Numbered from the stretch's first letter, positions 19,543 to 29,820 are shown. The stretch: DNA of 64,000 nucleotides from Arthrobacter sp. OVS8 (GCA_028370155.1 CP116670.1:620001-684000), one strand, 5' to 3'. Notes: a model not told the origin generated them from the letters alone. Translations and numbers: made by a program.

Positions 19543-19560
19543 TTATCGGCGTTACGATAA
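19543..19560. repeat. inverted repeat upstream of the polyketide synthase
   Basis: TTATCG, six bases, then CGATAA forms a dyad 105 bases before the polyketide synthase start. Just upstream, ACATAATGT (19531-19539) is also self-complementary. Together with the TGCA sites this makes the gap 19439-19664 rich in symmetric elements. It may be part of the promoter region. Confidence 0.35.
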
Positions 19561-19664
19561 AAGCCGCGAGAGGGCTCCCGGCGCGGCCTCTACCAACAAT
19601 GCATCCCGGGCATTTGCGCCGCCTGATCCATTGTCTTCTGCGCTGACCTCACTGAGAATGAACC

Positions 19665-20885
19665 ATGACGGTCTACCTGAGGTCCCTGGAAACTGCTGTC
19701 CCGCCAACTGTCCTGGTCCAAACCGAAGCCCGGGATGTTTTTGCGGCCCAGCCGGGCCTTACCAGGCTGGGCACCCGATTGGTCGGCACATGCTTTGACT
19801 CCGCCGCCATTGACACCCGCTACACGGCTGTTGCCGAACTGACGAAGGATCACCGGGCGGAGAATCCGCGGTTTTTCGACGCCGGCACGGGGCTTTTGCT
19901 TAGTCCCAGCACGAAGGTGCGCAATGACATCTTCGCCACCGAGGCCACCAAGCTCTTTATTGAGGCGGCCCGGAAGGCCCTGGATGCCAGCCCCGGAATC
20001 ACTTTACTTGACATAACTCACCTCGTCACGGTCTCCTGTACCGGGTTTTTCAACCCCGGACCGGACTACAAAATCGTCCGGGCCCTCGGCCTGAATCCCG
20101 CGGTGCAGCGCTACCATTTGGGCTTTATGGGCTGCTATGCGGCGTTTCCTGCGCTGCGGGCGGCCAAATCGTTCTGCGAGGCGGATCCGGACGCCGTTGT
20201 GCTGGTGGTCTGTGCCGAACTCTGCTCCCTACATGTCCGGACCTCGAACGATCCGGACACCATCATGGGGTCGGCGCTCTTTGCCGACGGCGCGGCAGCG
20301 GCCATCGTGACTGCCCGTGAGGACCCCGACCAGCCTGCCCTGATGCAGCTGGACCACTTCGAGACGGTCCTGACGCCGGTCGGTGAGGAATCCATGGCGT
20401 GGAATATCGGCGACGAAGGCTTCGAGATGGTCCTGGGCAACTACGTCCCGCACATCATCGACGACCACATCATCGGCGCCCTGGAACCGCTCCTTTCCCG
20501 GGAACGCGCCCTGCTGGGACTCCCCTACCGGGACATCCGGCACTGGGCCATCCACCCCGGCGGCCGCAGCATCCTGGACAAGGTGCAGTCCAGGCTGGAC
20601 CTGAGCGACGAGCAGCTGGTCCCGGCCAGGGAAACCCTGCGCAACTACGGGAACATGAGCAGCGCCACCGTGCTGTTCGTGCTCCGGCACATCCTCGACC
20701 AGCCGTCGGCCGAGACCGACGACGGCGGCGGGGAACGGATCTGCTCCATGGCGTTCGGGCCCGGACTGACCGTGGAGACCGCGCTGTTCACCAAACTCAC
20801 CAGCCCGGCCCGCGACGAGGCGACCCAATCGGCCCGGGAGGCGGCCGCCCTCCCCTCGGCCCAGCCGGAATCGGCCCTGGCCTGA
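19665..20885 (+). CDS. type III polyketide synthase
   Basis: The 406-residue frame is intact. It has the complete chalcone-synthase-type catalytic triad: Cys157 in GFMGCYAAF, His297 in WAIHPGGRS and Asn330 in NYGNMSSATVLF. FNPGPDYKIVRALGL and GSALFADGAAA are also typical. These homodimeric enzymes extend a starter acyl-CoA with malonyl-CoA and cyclise it without an acyl carrier protein. It is followed after six bases by a methyltransferase and then an FAD monooxygenase. That gene order matches the logic of the Streptomyces griseus srsABC operon, in which an alkylresorcinol is made, methylated and hydroxylated; a phenolic lipid product is therefore likely but not proven. Acyl-pyrone synthesis is the main alternative. 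Confidence 0.93.
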   Translation: MTVYLRSLETAVPPTVLVQTEARDVFAAQPGLTRLGTRLVGTCFDSAAIDTRYTAVAELTKDHRAENPRFFDAGTGLLLSPSTKVRNDIFATEATKLFIEAARKALDASPGITLLDITHLVTVSCTGFFNPGPDYKIVRALGLNPAVQRYHLGFMGCYAAFPALRAAKSFCEADPDAVVLVVCAELCSLHVRTSNDPDTIMGSALFADGAAAAIVTAREDPDQPALMQLDHFETVLTPVGEESMAWNIGDEGFEMVLGNYVPHIIDDHIIGALEPLLSRERALLGLPYRDIRHWAIHPGGRSILDKVQSRLDLSDEQLVPARETLRNYGNMSSATVLFVLRHILDQPSAETDDGGGERICSMAFGPGLTVETALFTKLTSPARDEATQSAREAAALPSAQPESALA

Positions 20886-20891
20886 GGACCG

Positions 20892-21589
20892 GTGGAACTG
20901 CTGCGGGACCGTGCGGCCCACGCCGTCGAGCAAATGGACCTGCCCGGCTGCGACCCGGACAAGCTGGACCGCACCTACGCCCAGTTTGCCCTGGTCAACC
21001 GGGCCGTCTCCGGCTGGCGGGGCATCTACCTCCGCCAGCTCAGGCCCCGCCTCCGCCAGAGCGCGCCGGCCACGCTGCTGGACATCGGCTGCGGGGGCGG
21101 CGACGTGCCGGTGATGCTCTCCCGCTGGGCCGCCCGGGACGGGCTCCGCCTGGAAATCACGGCGATCGATCCCGATCCGCGCGCCAGCCGCTTCGCCGCA
21201 GAACGCCACCAGGGCTCGGGCGTGAGGTTCCGGCAGGCCACGGCGGCCGACCTCGCCGGCGAGGGCCAGAGCTTCGACCTGGTGGTGTCCAACCATGTCC
21301 TCCACCACCTGTCGGAGGACGAGCTTCCGGTGTTCCTGGCCGAATCGGCGGGGCTGTGCCACGGCAGGGTCATCCACAACGACCTCCGGCGCAGCCCGGC
21401 CGCCTACGCCCTTTTCTTCGCCGGCGCGCTGCCCTTCACGGGCTCCTACATCAGGCAGGACGGCCTCACCTCCATCCGCCGCAGCTACACCGACCTGGAG
21501 CTCCAGGCCGCCGCTCCCCGGGCTGGAAGGTCCTCCGGCGCGCCCCGTTCCGCAACCTGCTGGTTCTCGACCAGGCCGCCCGTGGTTGA
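20892..21589 (+). CDS. class I SAM-dependent methyltransferase (frameshifted)
   Basis: The GTG at 20892 follows the polyketide synthase stop by six bases, with GAGG upstream. The SAM-binding motif I is LLDIGCGGGDVPVML; motif II lies around ITAIDPDPRA and motif IV in FDLVVSNHVLHHLSEDEL, as in UbiE/small-molecule O- or C-methyltransferases. It is expected to methylate the polyketide product. The frame shifts near 21515; the true end is WKVLRRAPFRNLLVLDQAAR and TGA at 21587-21589, about 232 residues. In S. griseus the corresponding srsB enzyme belongs to a different, membrane-bound methyltransferase family, so this operon is analogous, not identical. Confidence 0.85.
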
Positions 21590-22713
21590 TGTCCTGGTGA
21601 TCGGCGGCGGGCCGGTGGGACTGTTCATGGCAGCGCTGCTGCTCCAACAGGGCGTGAGCGTCCGGGTCCTGGAGCAGCGGACCGGCGCCGAACCGCACTC
21701 CCGGGCGATCGGCATCCACCCCCGTCGCTGGACGCGCTCCAGCGAATCGGCGTGGCGCCGGCCCTCGTGGCGGAGGGGTTCCGATCAGGCGCGGCCGCGC
21801 CGTCGGCGGCGGCAGGACGCTCGCGGAGATGTCCTTTGCAGGCGTCTCCGAAAGTTTCCCGTTTGTCCTGTCCCTGCCGCAGGCCCGGACGGGGGCCATC
21901 CTGGAAGAGCGTGTCCGGCAGCTTGACCCCGCAGCCCTGCACCGGGGTGTCCGGGTCACACGGCTGCACGACGACGGCGGCCAGGTCACCGTGGACGCCA
22001 CGGTGGGAGCCGGGGAGGTCCGGTACACGGCGGCCGTCGCGGTCGCCGCCGACGGCGTCCGCTCCACCATCCGCCCGCAGCTCGGTGTTCCGGTCCGCGC
22101 GAAGGACTATCCGGACCGCTACCTGATGGGCGATTTCGCCGACACCACCGGGTACGGTCCCGACGCAGCCCTGTTCCTGGAATCCGAGGGGATCGTGGAG
22201 TCCTTTCCGCTGCCGGGGAACTTGCGCCGCTGGGTGGTCCGCCTCGCGGCCTCCGGCAGTGGCGGAGACGCCCGCTGGCTCGGGCACAGAATCCGGGAAC
22301 GGACCGGTATCGACGTCGACCCCGCGAGCAACAGCATGCTGAGCAGCTTCGGCGTCCGCTCACGGCTGGCCGGCCGGATGGTGGCCGGCCGCACGGTGCT
22401 GATCGGGGACGCCGCCCACGAGATCAGCCCCATCGGAGGTCAGGGCATGAACCTGGGCTGGCTCGATGCTGCCGCCCTGGCCCCGGTGGTGCTCGCATCG
22501 CTGCACGGGTCGCACGTGGGGACGGCGCTCCGGACCTTCGAACGCGGCCGCATGGCTGCCGCCGCCCGGGCTGCCCGGCAGTCCGAAATCAACATGGCGC
22601 TGGGGCGGCCCCTGCCGGCCGGACCCTGGTCTGTGCGGAACGGTGCCCTGGCTGCGGCAGCTTCGGTACCCGCCGTCAACGGATTCGTGGCACGCCGCTT
22701 CACCATGCAATAA
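21582..22713 (+). CDS. FAD-dependent monooxygenase (frameshifted)
   Basis: The GTG start at 21582 overlaps the methyltransferase stop by eight bases, which suggests translational coupling. The Rossmann motif DVLVIGGGPVGLFMAALLLQ binds FAD. DG motif: AVAVAADGVRSTIR. The second FAD motif, VLIGDAAHEISPIGGQGMNL, is the GDAAH signature of PheA/UbiH-type aromatic hydroxylases. Two frame shifts near 21717 and 21785 break the N-terminal third; corrected length is about 376 residues. By analogy with SrsC, it may hydroxylate the aromatic polyketide, leading to a quinone-type lipid; this is inferred from context. Confidence 0.87.
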
Positions 22714-22762
22714 CCGGCAATGCAATGACAATCCGTGCAGTGACAGACCCCGGCAGGTCGAC

Positions 22763-23166
22763 TCAGGCGGGCGTGAAGTAGCAGTCGTAGCTGTCCTGGC
22801 TGACGATCCGGCCGTCCCGGACCTCAAAGACAGACACAATCCGGGCACGGATGATCTCTCCGGCGTCCCAGTGCGGCAGGTCCACCAGCACGGTGGCCGT
22901 CCACTCGGCTTCCACCACCACACGTGTGCCTTCACACGTGGTGCGCCGCACGTCGAAGCGCTGCCCCGAGACCACGTCGGGGGCCGCAGCCGCACCCGCG
23001 AGGGCCTCGTCGCGGTTCCGGGTCGCTCCGGCCGGGGCCAGCAGGTGGGGCGCCTCGGTCAGGGTGTAGTCCGCGGCCAGGAACGGGGCGATGTCCTGTG
23101 CCCCACCGCCGGTTTCCAGAGCGTTCAACAGGCCGAGGACGCAGTCCAAGGGGTGGGTGACCTCAT
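22763..23166 (-). CDS. SnoaL/NTF2-like protein (frameshifted start)
   Basis: The body (DIAPFLAADYTLTEAPHLLA, a DEALAG loop, VVVEAEWTATVLVD, then IVSVFEVRDGRIVSQDSYDC) has the pattern of a SnoaL-like NTF2 fold, a cone-shaped domain found in polyketide cyclases, isomerases and many unassigned proteins. The in-frame upstream region has no good start. Restoring one base in the G run at 23150-23153 gives ATG 23166 and MRSPTPLDCVLGLLNALETG, a natural N-terminus; I use it. About 134 residues. It converges on the polyketide operon with 49 bases between stops. A link to that pathway is possible because SnoaL proteins cyclise polyketides, but it is transcribed from the other strand. Confidence 0.75.
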
Positions 23167-23245
23167 GGCTCGAGACTAACCGAAAACGCCCGCCCGGCGC
23201 CGGACACGCGGCCCCCGCGCCGGGAATACACTGACCCCATGGGCT

Positions 23246-24221
23246 GTGACCCCCAACTCCGAGTCCCCCGCTCCGACGTCCGGCCGGCGGAACCGGATTC
23301 TTCAGGTCGTTCATCGCTGCGGCGGCCACGGCGGCCATCGCCGCGACGGTGTCCTGCAGCGCGGGCACGTCAGTTCCCGGCGAACCTTCCGCGACGTCCC
23401 CGGCAGCGGCAGGTTCGCCCGGAACCGACGTACCGGTCACCGCCGAGATCAACCAGCTGCGCGACAACTACAGCCGCCGGATCATCGCCATCCAGCTGAC
23501 AAACACCACCGCCCGCCCCGTGACCGTGCTCGGCGCTCGTGCGGCCAGCCCATTGTTCTCCGGCACCATCGAATGGCCGGCGACACCCGGCGGAATCGAA
23601 CTGCCGCCGGGCCAGACGAAGATCCTGCCCGCACCATTGAACGCCCCCGACTGCGGACCTCTCCCCACAGGACCGAACGTGGAAGCCACGGTGGCACTGC
23701 AGCTGGCCGAAACCAAGGCAACCGGGCCCGCAGCGACGGTGCCCGCCACCGACCCCTATGGCGTGCTGAGCCGGAACAACGCGGAAATGTGCCTCGCCCT
23801 GGCGGTCTCCGCCGTCGCCGGGATCCGGCTGGAACCGGAACTGGAAGTGTCGGCCGACGGGCAACGTGCCGTGCTGGGGCTCGCCATCACCCCGCGGAGC
23901 ACCCCTGGTTCCACGCATCCCGGTCCGTCGGGAACCCTGACCCTCCACCGGATCGACGGGACCACCCTGATTGACGAAGACCCGGCCGCTCCCTGGCCGC
24001 ACTCCGTCGCGGTCCACGCCGGCGGGGTCATCCGCCACTTCCGGCTGGGGATCCGGCCCGCACGCTGCGATCCGCACGCCATTGCGGACGACAAGGTGGG
24101 CACCCTGCTGCCGCTCAGGGTGTCCGCCGGCGGACGCGACGGCGTGGTGAAAATCGACGCCGGTGCCATGCTCCGTGGACGCATCCACGACTTTGTTTCA
24201 ACGGCCTGCCGACGCCAGTAG
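23246..24221 (+). CDS. probable lipoprotein of unknown function (frameshifted)
   Basis: The GTG at 23246 leads to a basic segment and, after a one-base shift near 23300, to FFRSFIAAAATAAIAATVSC, a lipoprotein signal with the lipobox ATVSC. The mature part, about 280 residues, is beta-rich (PVTAEINQLRDNYSRRIIAI, VTVLGARAASPLFSG, and a long C-terminal beta domain) and has two cysteines likely to pair (DCGPLPTGP and MCLALAV). I recognise no family. It starts 79 bases from the divergent SnoaL-like gene and precedes the deformylase gene by nine bases, so the two may be cotranscribed. Confidence 0.65.
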
Positions 24222-24230
24222 TCTGTTGGC

Positions 24231-24893
24231 ATGTCTCCTGACGCCAAGCCGACTGACTACAGCGCCGCCCGCATCCACGAAACCGTCCAGCAGGTCCTGA
24301 CCGCCGGGGTGCTCCCCACCATCGTCCAGGCGGGACATCCGGTGCTCCGGCAGCTCGCAGCGCCCTTCACCGGCCAGCTGAACGACGCCGAACTCGGCCA
24401 GCTGCTCGACCTCATGCGCAGCGTCATGCACAAGGCGCCCGGCGTCGGACTGGCGGCACCGCAGCTCGGCATTCCGTTGCAGATCGCAGTCCTGGAGGAC
24501 CAGTTCGACGTCGATCCCGAGGTCGCCGCCGTCCGCGGACGGGAGCCGCTGCCGTTCTTCGCCATGCTGAACCCGTCCTTCGCGCCGCAGGGCGCTTCCG
24601 CCGTGGCGTTCTACGAAGGATGCCTGTCCCTGAACGGACTGCAGGCCGCCGTCGTCCGGCCCGAAGCGGTGCGGCTCGACTTCACGGCCCCGGACGGAAG
24701 CACGCAGCAGCGGGAGTTCAGCGGCTGGCAGGCGCGGATTGTCCAGCATGAAACGGACCACCTGCACGGCATCCTGTATCTGGACCGGGCCGAGCTGCGG
24801 TCCATCAGCAACAACGCCGAGTACTCCGCCCGCTGGTCCCAGCCCGATATCAGCCTCGCCCGGCAGGAACTGGGGTTCCTGCCGGGCGCCTGA
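24231..24893 (+). CDS. def: peptide deformylase
   Basis: Peptide deformylase removes the formyl group from new N-terminal methionines. The 220-residue protein has all three motifs: GVGLAAPQLG (71-80), EGCLS (Cys131 metal ligand) and HETDH (His173 and His177 ligands, with Glu174 as catalytic acid). The N-terminal extension of about 30 residues is usual in actinobacteria. The frame is intact, from ATG 24231 to TGA 24891-24893. It converges on the S9 peptidase gene. Confidence 0.95.
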   Translation: MSPDAKPTDYSAARIHETVQQVLTAGVLPTIVQAGHPVLRQLAAPFTGQLNDAELGQLLDLMRSVMHKAPGVGLAAPQLGIPLQIAVLEDQFDVDPEVAAVRGREPLPFFAMLNPSFAPQGASAVAFYEGCLSLNGLQAAVVRPEAVRLDFTAPDGSTQQREFSGWQARIVQHETDHLHGILYLDRAELRSISNNAEYSARWSQPDISLARQELGFLPGA

Positions 24894-24947
24894 TCCGCCG
24901 GATGGGCCCCGGCAGGTGCCACCGCGCCAACTGCGTTGTGTGTCGCC

Positions 24948-27039
24948 TCAGTGCCGGGACGCCGGCGCCGGGTTCTCCGCCGTCGGAAGGTAACGGGCCC
25001 ACCACTGCAGGATGTGGTCGAAGCGCTGCTTGCGGTGGTGCGGCGTCCCGGACCGGGAGAGTTCGTGGTTCTCCCCGGGAAGACCAGGAACGCGGCCTCC
25101 ACGCCAAGCTGTTTGAGCGCGGTGAAATACCGCTGGCCCTGTTCCACCGGGCACCGGAGGTCCTCTTCGCTGTGGATGACCAGGGCCGGCGTGCGGACCT
25201 CGTCCACCCGGGCCATCGGGCTTTGCGCGGCCATCTGTTCGGCCGTGCGGCCGGTGTACTCCCCGCCGAAGAACCAGCCGATGTCGGAGGAGCCGGTGAA
25301 ACTCACGGGATCCAGGAACCCACGTTCCACGATGGCAGCTTTGAAACGGTGGTCGTGGCTGATGGTCCAGGCGGTGAGGTAGCCGCCGTAGGAGCCTCCC
25401 ATGATGCCGAGCGAGCCCTCGTCAAGGTCCTCGGATTTGCCGAGCGCGCCGTCGAGGAAGGCCAGGACGTCCTGCAAGTCCAGGGTGCCCATCTTTTCCT
25501 TGATGGCCCGCCCGTGGGCCTGGCCGTAGCCTGCGGAACCGCGCGGGTTGCACATCAGGACGGCGTAGCCGGCCGCGGCATAGACCTGGGCCTCGTCGAA
25601 GAGGGCCCCGGTGAACTGGGCAAACGGGCCGCCGTGGATGTTCAGCAGGACCGGGTGGGGGCCCTGGCCCGGCGGCCTCACCAGCCAGCCGTGGACGGGG
25701 TAGCCGTCGGCTGAAGGGAACGTCAGCTCGAGAGGCTCAACGATTCCGGCGTCCGAGCGGAGCGGTGCGGAGAAATCCGTCAGGACGCGGAGCTGCCCGC
25801 CGTCGAGCACCGCCACGTCCCCGGCGGTCGCCGCGTCGGCGAAACTGACCACGAGCGATCCACCGCGGGCTGCGGCGCCGGTGACGGCACGTTCGCCCTG
25901 GACCAGCGCCTGGTGGTTCCCGGAGGGCCGGAACTCGTGCAGCTCGACCGTGCCGCGGGCGTTGTTCAGCAGCAGCGCGGAATCGGGCCCGCGCAGTTCG
26001 ATCCTGCCGTTGCAGCCGAGGTCCATGGTCTCGACGTCGCTGAGGCGTGTGGCGTCCCCGCCGCCGGACGGCATCACATAGAGCGCCGTGTTGCGCGCCA
26101 CGAAGTCCTGGCCCGACTCGCCGAGGTCCTGGGCGAGGAAGAAGATCCATTGCCCGTCCTCCGACTGGCGGACGGCGTGGACGGACTGCCGGCCGGTATT
26201 GGCCGGGGCGACGGCCTCCGGGTCCGCTCCCCGGCGCCGTCGCCTACCGTGAGGCGGTAGATGCCGGTGGCAAGATCGGCGTCGCTGCCTTCATGCAGGG
26301 CGGCCGTGAAGTAGATGGTTTGTCCGTCGGCGCCGAAGCATGCGCCGTTGTGGTCGGTGGCGGCGGTGGTCAGCTGCTGCGCGGCCGGCAGCAGTCCGGC
26401 GGATGCGGCGGTTCCGCCGGCGTTGCCGCGGCCGGGTGTTCCCTCGCCCGCTGCTGCGGCCTTCAACGCCCGGCCCTTGGGTGCCACCTTGGGTTCGGCC
26501 CCGGTATCCGGAACCTCCACGAGGAACAGTTGAACCGGTTTGTCCGAGGTGTATCCGACGCCGTTCATCCGGTACTGGTAGTCAGTGATCAGCCGGGCGT
26601 CCTCGCCGCCTGCGGAGACCCCGTCGGTGCTGCCGTAGCGGCCGTCGTCCGGCACCCGGGCGCCATAGACGATGCGCCGGGAATCGGGCGACCAGGCGAA
26701 CGCCGACACGCCCAGCGGCGCGTCGGTGACGGGCTGCGGCTCGCCGCCGTCGGCCTCCACGATGTGGAGCTGGGGTTTGCCGCCGTCGGCGGCCCGCAGG
26801 AACGCCAGCACGCGGCCATCCGGCGAGAAGTCCGGGGCGGTGTCGCGGAATCCGCGGGTCAGGCGGCGCGGGGCGCGGCCGGGGTTCGGTGGGGAGTCCA
26901 GCGGCACCGTCCACAACTGGCCGACGTAAGCCTCGGCGTCGAAGTCGGGCCGCAGCACCGACACGACGGCGCGGCCGCCGTCCGGATGCACGGCGGGGGC
27001 GGAGACGGACTTGAGCAGCGGCAGATGTTCGGATTTCAC
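24948..27039 (-). CDS. S9-family prolyl oligopeptidase/acylaminoacyl peptidase (frameshifted)
   Basis: The corrected protein, about 697 residues, has an N-terminal beta-propeller built from WD40-like/PD40 repeats (APDFSPDGRVLAFLRAADGG, AFAWSPDSRRIVYGAR) and a C-terminal alpha/beta hydrolase. The nucleophile Ser is in GIMGGSYGGYLTAW, the Asp in LVIHSEEDLRCP and the His in FPGENHELSRSG. An oxyanion segment is NIHGGPFAQF. It cleaves short peptides in the cytoplasm; no signal peptide is seen. The GTG at 27039 begins VKSEHLPLLKSV. Frame shifts fall near 26230 and 25080; the second puts the catalytic His in another frame, so an automatic annotation would lose it. Confidence 0.92.
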
Positions 27040-27182
27040 GTGAGCGAGCCTAGCCGCAGTCTTCCCGGTAGTGAAATAGCTCACGTCGGCGGGTCCGGAC
27101 CCGTGGCGGCGCGGTCGCATCCGGCCGCTGTGCAGGTTCGTCCGGACGGCCCCCGGACGCCGTCGCCCCTAGGATGGACAGT

Positions 27183-28056
27183 ATGCCCGCCGAGTCCGCC
27201 ACGTCCTTGCTGTGCCCGGTCTGCCGGGACCCGCTGGGATTCAGCGACGCCGCCGGCCGTTCCCTTGCGTGCCCGGCCGGGCACAGCTTCGACGCGGCCA
27301 AGCAGGGATACTTCAACTTCCTCGTCGGCAAAGGCACCGTTTTCGAGGCGGACACCGCCGACATGGTGGCGGCACGCTACGACTTCCTCTCCGCCGGCCA
27401 CTACCGGCCCCTGGCCGATGCCGTGGCGGAGCGGGCGGCCGCGGCCCTCGCCGGTGCCGCGGCGCAAAGCCCGGGCACGGTCCTGGACGCCGGAACCGGG
27501 ACCGGTCACTACCTCCGGGTTCTGCTGGACCGGCTGGCGCGGGACGGGGTACGCCCCGGAGCCATCGGCCTGGATATTTCTAAGTTCGCGCTTCGCCGGG
27601 CCGCCCGGCTGAACCCGGACGCCGTCAACGTCGTCGGCGATGTGTGGCAGCCGCTGCCACTGGCCGACCACGCCGTCGACGTCATCACCGTGGTGTTCGC
27701 TCCGCGCAACGCCCCGGAGTTCGCCCGGGTGCTGCGCCCGGGCGGAAGGCTCGTGGTCGTGACGCCGCGGCCGGGACACCTTGCGGAGGTGGCCGGCCAG
27801 ACCGGCATGCTCGGCATCGACCCCGCGAAGAACGAACGGCTTGCCGCCTCGCTCGAAGGACACTTCGCGGCGCTCTCCACCGACATCCTGGACGTACACC
27901 TCTCGCTGTCCCCCGACGACGTCGCCCGGCTGGCCCTCATGGGCCCGGCCGGGCACCACCTGGACCGCGGCGCGCTAGCGTCCCTCGCTGCCGTGCTCCC
28001 CGCTCACGGCCGTGTCCGCCCGGTTCCGGATCAGCGTTTTCGAGACCCGCCGCTGA
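27183..28056 (+). CDS. 23S rRNA guanine-N1 methyltransferase, RlmA type (frameshifted end)
   Basis: RlmA enzymes methylate G745 or G748 of 23S rRNA; the second type gives tylosin resistance. The N-terminal zinc site is visible as Cys11, Cys14, Cys30 and His34 (CPVC, then CPAGH), followed by the family marker SFDAAKQGYFNFL. The SAM domain has VLDAGTGTGHYLRVL and DVITVVFAPRNAPEFARVLR. The start is ATG 27183. A missing base in the C run at 27998-28001 shifts the last residues; the expected end is TAVSARFRISVFETRR with TGA at 28054-28056, about 290 residues. Whether it is RlmAI or RlmAII cannot be decided here. Confidence 0.88.
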
Positions 28057-28199
28057 TCCCCGGGCAGACCCGGAGGTAACGACTTGGCCACGTTCTCCAC
28101 CTGATTTCCGCTGCCCTCCGCTGGTGTTGCCGTTCGGCTTAGTATGGAAAGACAGTTACTGAGGGTCTGCGCCTGCAGCCCCGTGGCGAAGGGGAAACG

Positions 28200-28661
28200 A
28201 TGTTTGAATGGCTACCCGAAAACTGGTGGGCCCTGTGGCTCACGGTCTTCCTCGTGTTTGCCGTGGTGGAAATGATCACCCTGGACCTGTTCTTCATCAT
28301 GCTCGGCGGCGGAGCCCTCGCCGGGCTGGTCGCCTCGCTGGCCGGGGCCGACCTTGGCCTGCAGATCGTGGCCTTCTGCGTGGTTTCCCTGCTGATGATC
28401 GGCTTCGTGCGGCCCGTCGCCCTCAAACACCTCCACAAGGGTCCGGCCGACCGCCGGAGCAATGTCGAACGCCTGATCGGCGAATCCGCCCTTGTGATGG
28501 AGCCGGTCAGCGCCAGCGGAGGCCTGGTCAAGATCGGCGGTGACGTCTGGAGCGCCCGCTCGGAGACCGGAGTCCTGGCACCCGGACAACATGCGGTCGT
28601 CAGTGCGATCGACGGCGCCACCGCGGTGGTCGCGCCGCAGCCGGAAACCGCAACTCAATAG
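28200..28661 (+). CDS. NfeD-family membrane protein
   Basis: The 153-residue product has two or three N-terminal helices (LWLTVFLVFAVVEMITLDLF, then IVAFCVVSLLMIGFV) and a C-terminal OB-fold domain (LVMEPVSASGGLVKIGGDVW and a GQHAVVSAIDG stretch), the arrangement of short NfeD proteins. NfeD proteins work with SPFH proteins in membrane microdomain organisation and quality control. The next gene encodes such a protein, 97 bases downstream, as is common. The start is ATG 28200, with GAAGGGGA upstream. Confidence 0.9.
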   Translation: MFEWLPENWWALWLTVFLVFAVVEMITLDLFFIMLGGGALAGLVASLAGADLGLQIVAFCVVSLLMIGFVRPVALKHLHKGPADRRSNVERLIGESALVMEPVSASGGLVKIGGDVWSARSETGVLAPGQHAVVSAIDGATAVVAPQPETATQ

Positions 28662-28757
28662 CGCCCACAAGTATTCCGGCGGCCGACACCGGCGCCGGGC
28701 ATGCGGCGGCACACCGCCGCAGACCATAGCAAGACCAATCTGGGGAATAGGTGATGT

Positions 28758-29771
28758 ATGGATATCGCAGTCGCAATCGTGCTGCTGGTTCTCGTTGCGT
28801 TCGTAATAATCGTGCTGGTCCGGTCGGTGCGGATTGTTCCGCAGGCCCGGGCCGGCGTCGTCGAACGGCTGGGCAAGTACCAGCGCACGCTGAACCCCGG
28901 CCTCACGATCCTGATCCCCTTCGTGGACCGGCTGCTGCCGCTGCTTGACCTGCGTGAACAGGTGGTCTCCTTCCCGCCGCAGCCCGTGATCACCGAGGAC
29001 AACCTCGTCGTCTCGATCGACACGGTGGTCTACTTCCAGGTGACCGACGCGCGTGCGGCCACCTACGAGATCGCCAACTACATCCAGGCGGTCGAGCAGC
29101 TCACCACCACCACGCTGCGAAACGTCGTCGGCGGCCTGAACCTCGAAGAGGCCCTGACCTCGCGCGACCAGATCAACGGACAACTCCGCGGTGTGCTGGA
29201 CGAAGCAACCGGCCGCTGGGGCATCCGTGTCTCCAGGGTGGAGCTCAAGGCGATCGATCCGCCCCACTCCATCCAGGACTCCATGGAGAAGCAGATGCGC
29301 GCCGAACGTGACCGCCGCGCCGCCATCCTGACCGCGGAAGGCACCAAGCAGTCCGCCATCCTCACCGCTGAGGGCCAGCGTCAGTCATCCATCCTGAAAG
29401 CCGAGGGCGACGCGAAGGCGGCGATCCTCCGCGCCGACGGCGAGGCGCAAGCCATCCAGAAGGTGTTCGACGCCATCCACAAGGGCAACCCGGACCAGAA
29501 GCTCCTGGCCTACCAGTACCTGCAGACCCTCCCGAAAATCGCCGAGGGCTCCGCAAACAAGCTGTGGATCATTCCCAGCGAAGTCGGCGAAGCCCTCAAG
29601 GGCATCGGCAGTGCGTTGGGCGGCAGCAAGGACGGCCAGCCCAACGACAGCCTGTTCGGTCCGGACTCCGACGCCGCAGCGGAACCCGCGCCGGCCCGGG
29701 CGGCTTCGCCGGCACCGGCAGCTGGAACTGCCTCCGGCGCCGCAGGCATCCCGGCCACGCCGGAGGCCTAG
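28758..29771 (+). CDS. SPFH/band 7 (stomatin-like) membrane protein
   Basis: The 337-residue protein has one N-terminal membrane helix (VAIVLLVLVAFVIIVLV), then an SPFH domain (VPQARAGVVERLGKYQRTLN, LREQVVSFPPQPVITEDNLV) and a long helical, charged region with repeated ILTAEGxxQSAIL units near residues 195-235, the usual coiled-coil part. The C-terminal 50 residues are Ala/Pro-rich and probably flexible. The best-known relatives are QmcA and stomatin, which assemble large rings in the membrane. The frame is intact. It pairs with the upstream NfeD protein and is followed by a strong terminator. Confidence 0.92.
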   Translation: MDIAVAIVLLVLVAFVIIVLVRSVRIVPQARAGVVERLGKYQRTLNPGLTILIPFVDRLLPLLDLREQVVSFPPQPVITEDNLVVSIDTVVYFQVTDARAATYEIANYIQAVEQLTTTTLRNVVGGLNLEEALTSRDQINGQLRGVLDEATGRWGIRVSRVELKAIDPPHSIQDSMEKQMRAERDRRAAILTAEGTKQSAILTAEGQRQSSILKAEGDAKAAILRADGEAQAIQKVFDAIHKGNPDQKLLAYQYLQTLPKIAEGSANKLWIIPSEVGEALKGIGSALGGSKDGQPNDSLFGPDSDAAAEPAPARAASPAPAAGTASGAAGIPATPEA

Positions 29772-29781
29772 GAACGCGCAG

Positions 29782-29820
29782 GAACGGGGAGGCATCCGCA
29801 CGGCGGATGCCTCCCCGTTC
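29782..29820 (+). terminator. intrinsic terminator after the SPFH gene
   Basis: An 18-base perfect inverted repeat (GAACGGGGAGGCATCCGC) closes on a three-base loop (ACG), 11 bases after the SPFH stop. No U tract follows, as is usual in high-GC actinobacteria. Confidence 0.85.

Noticed and set aside
20229..22070. 613-codon open frame on the minus strand opposite the polyketide operon
   Set aside because: It lies opposite three genes with clear catalytic motifs. It has low-complexity composition and no ribosome site or recognisable fold.
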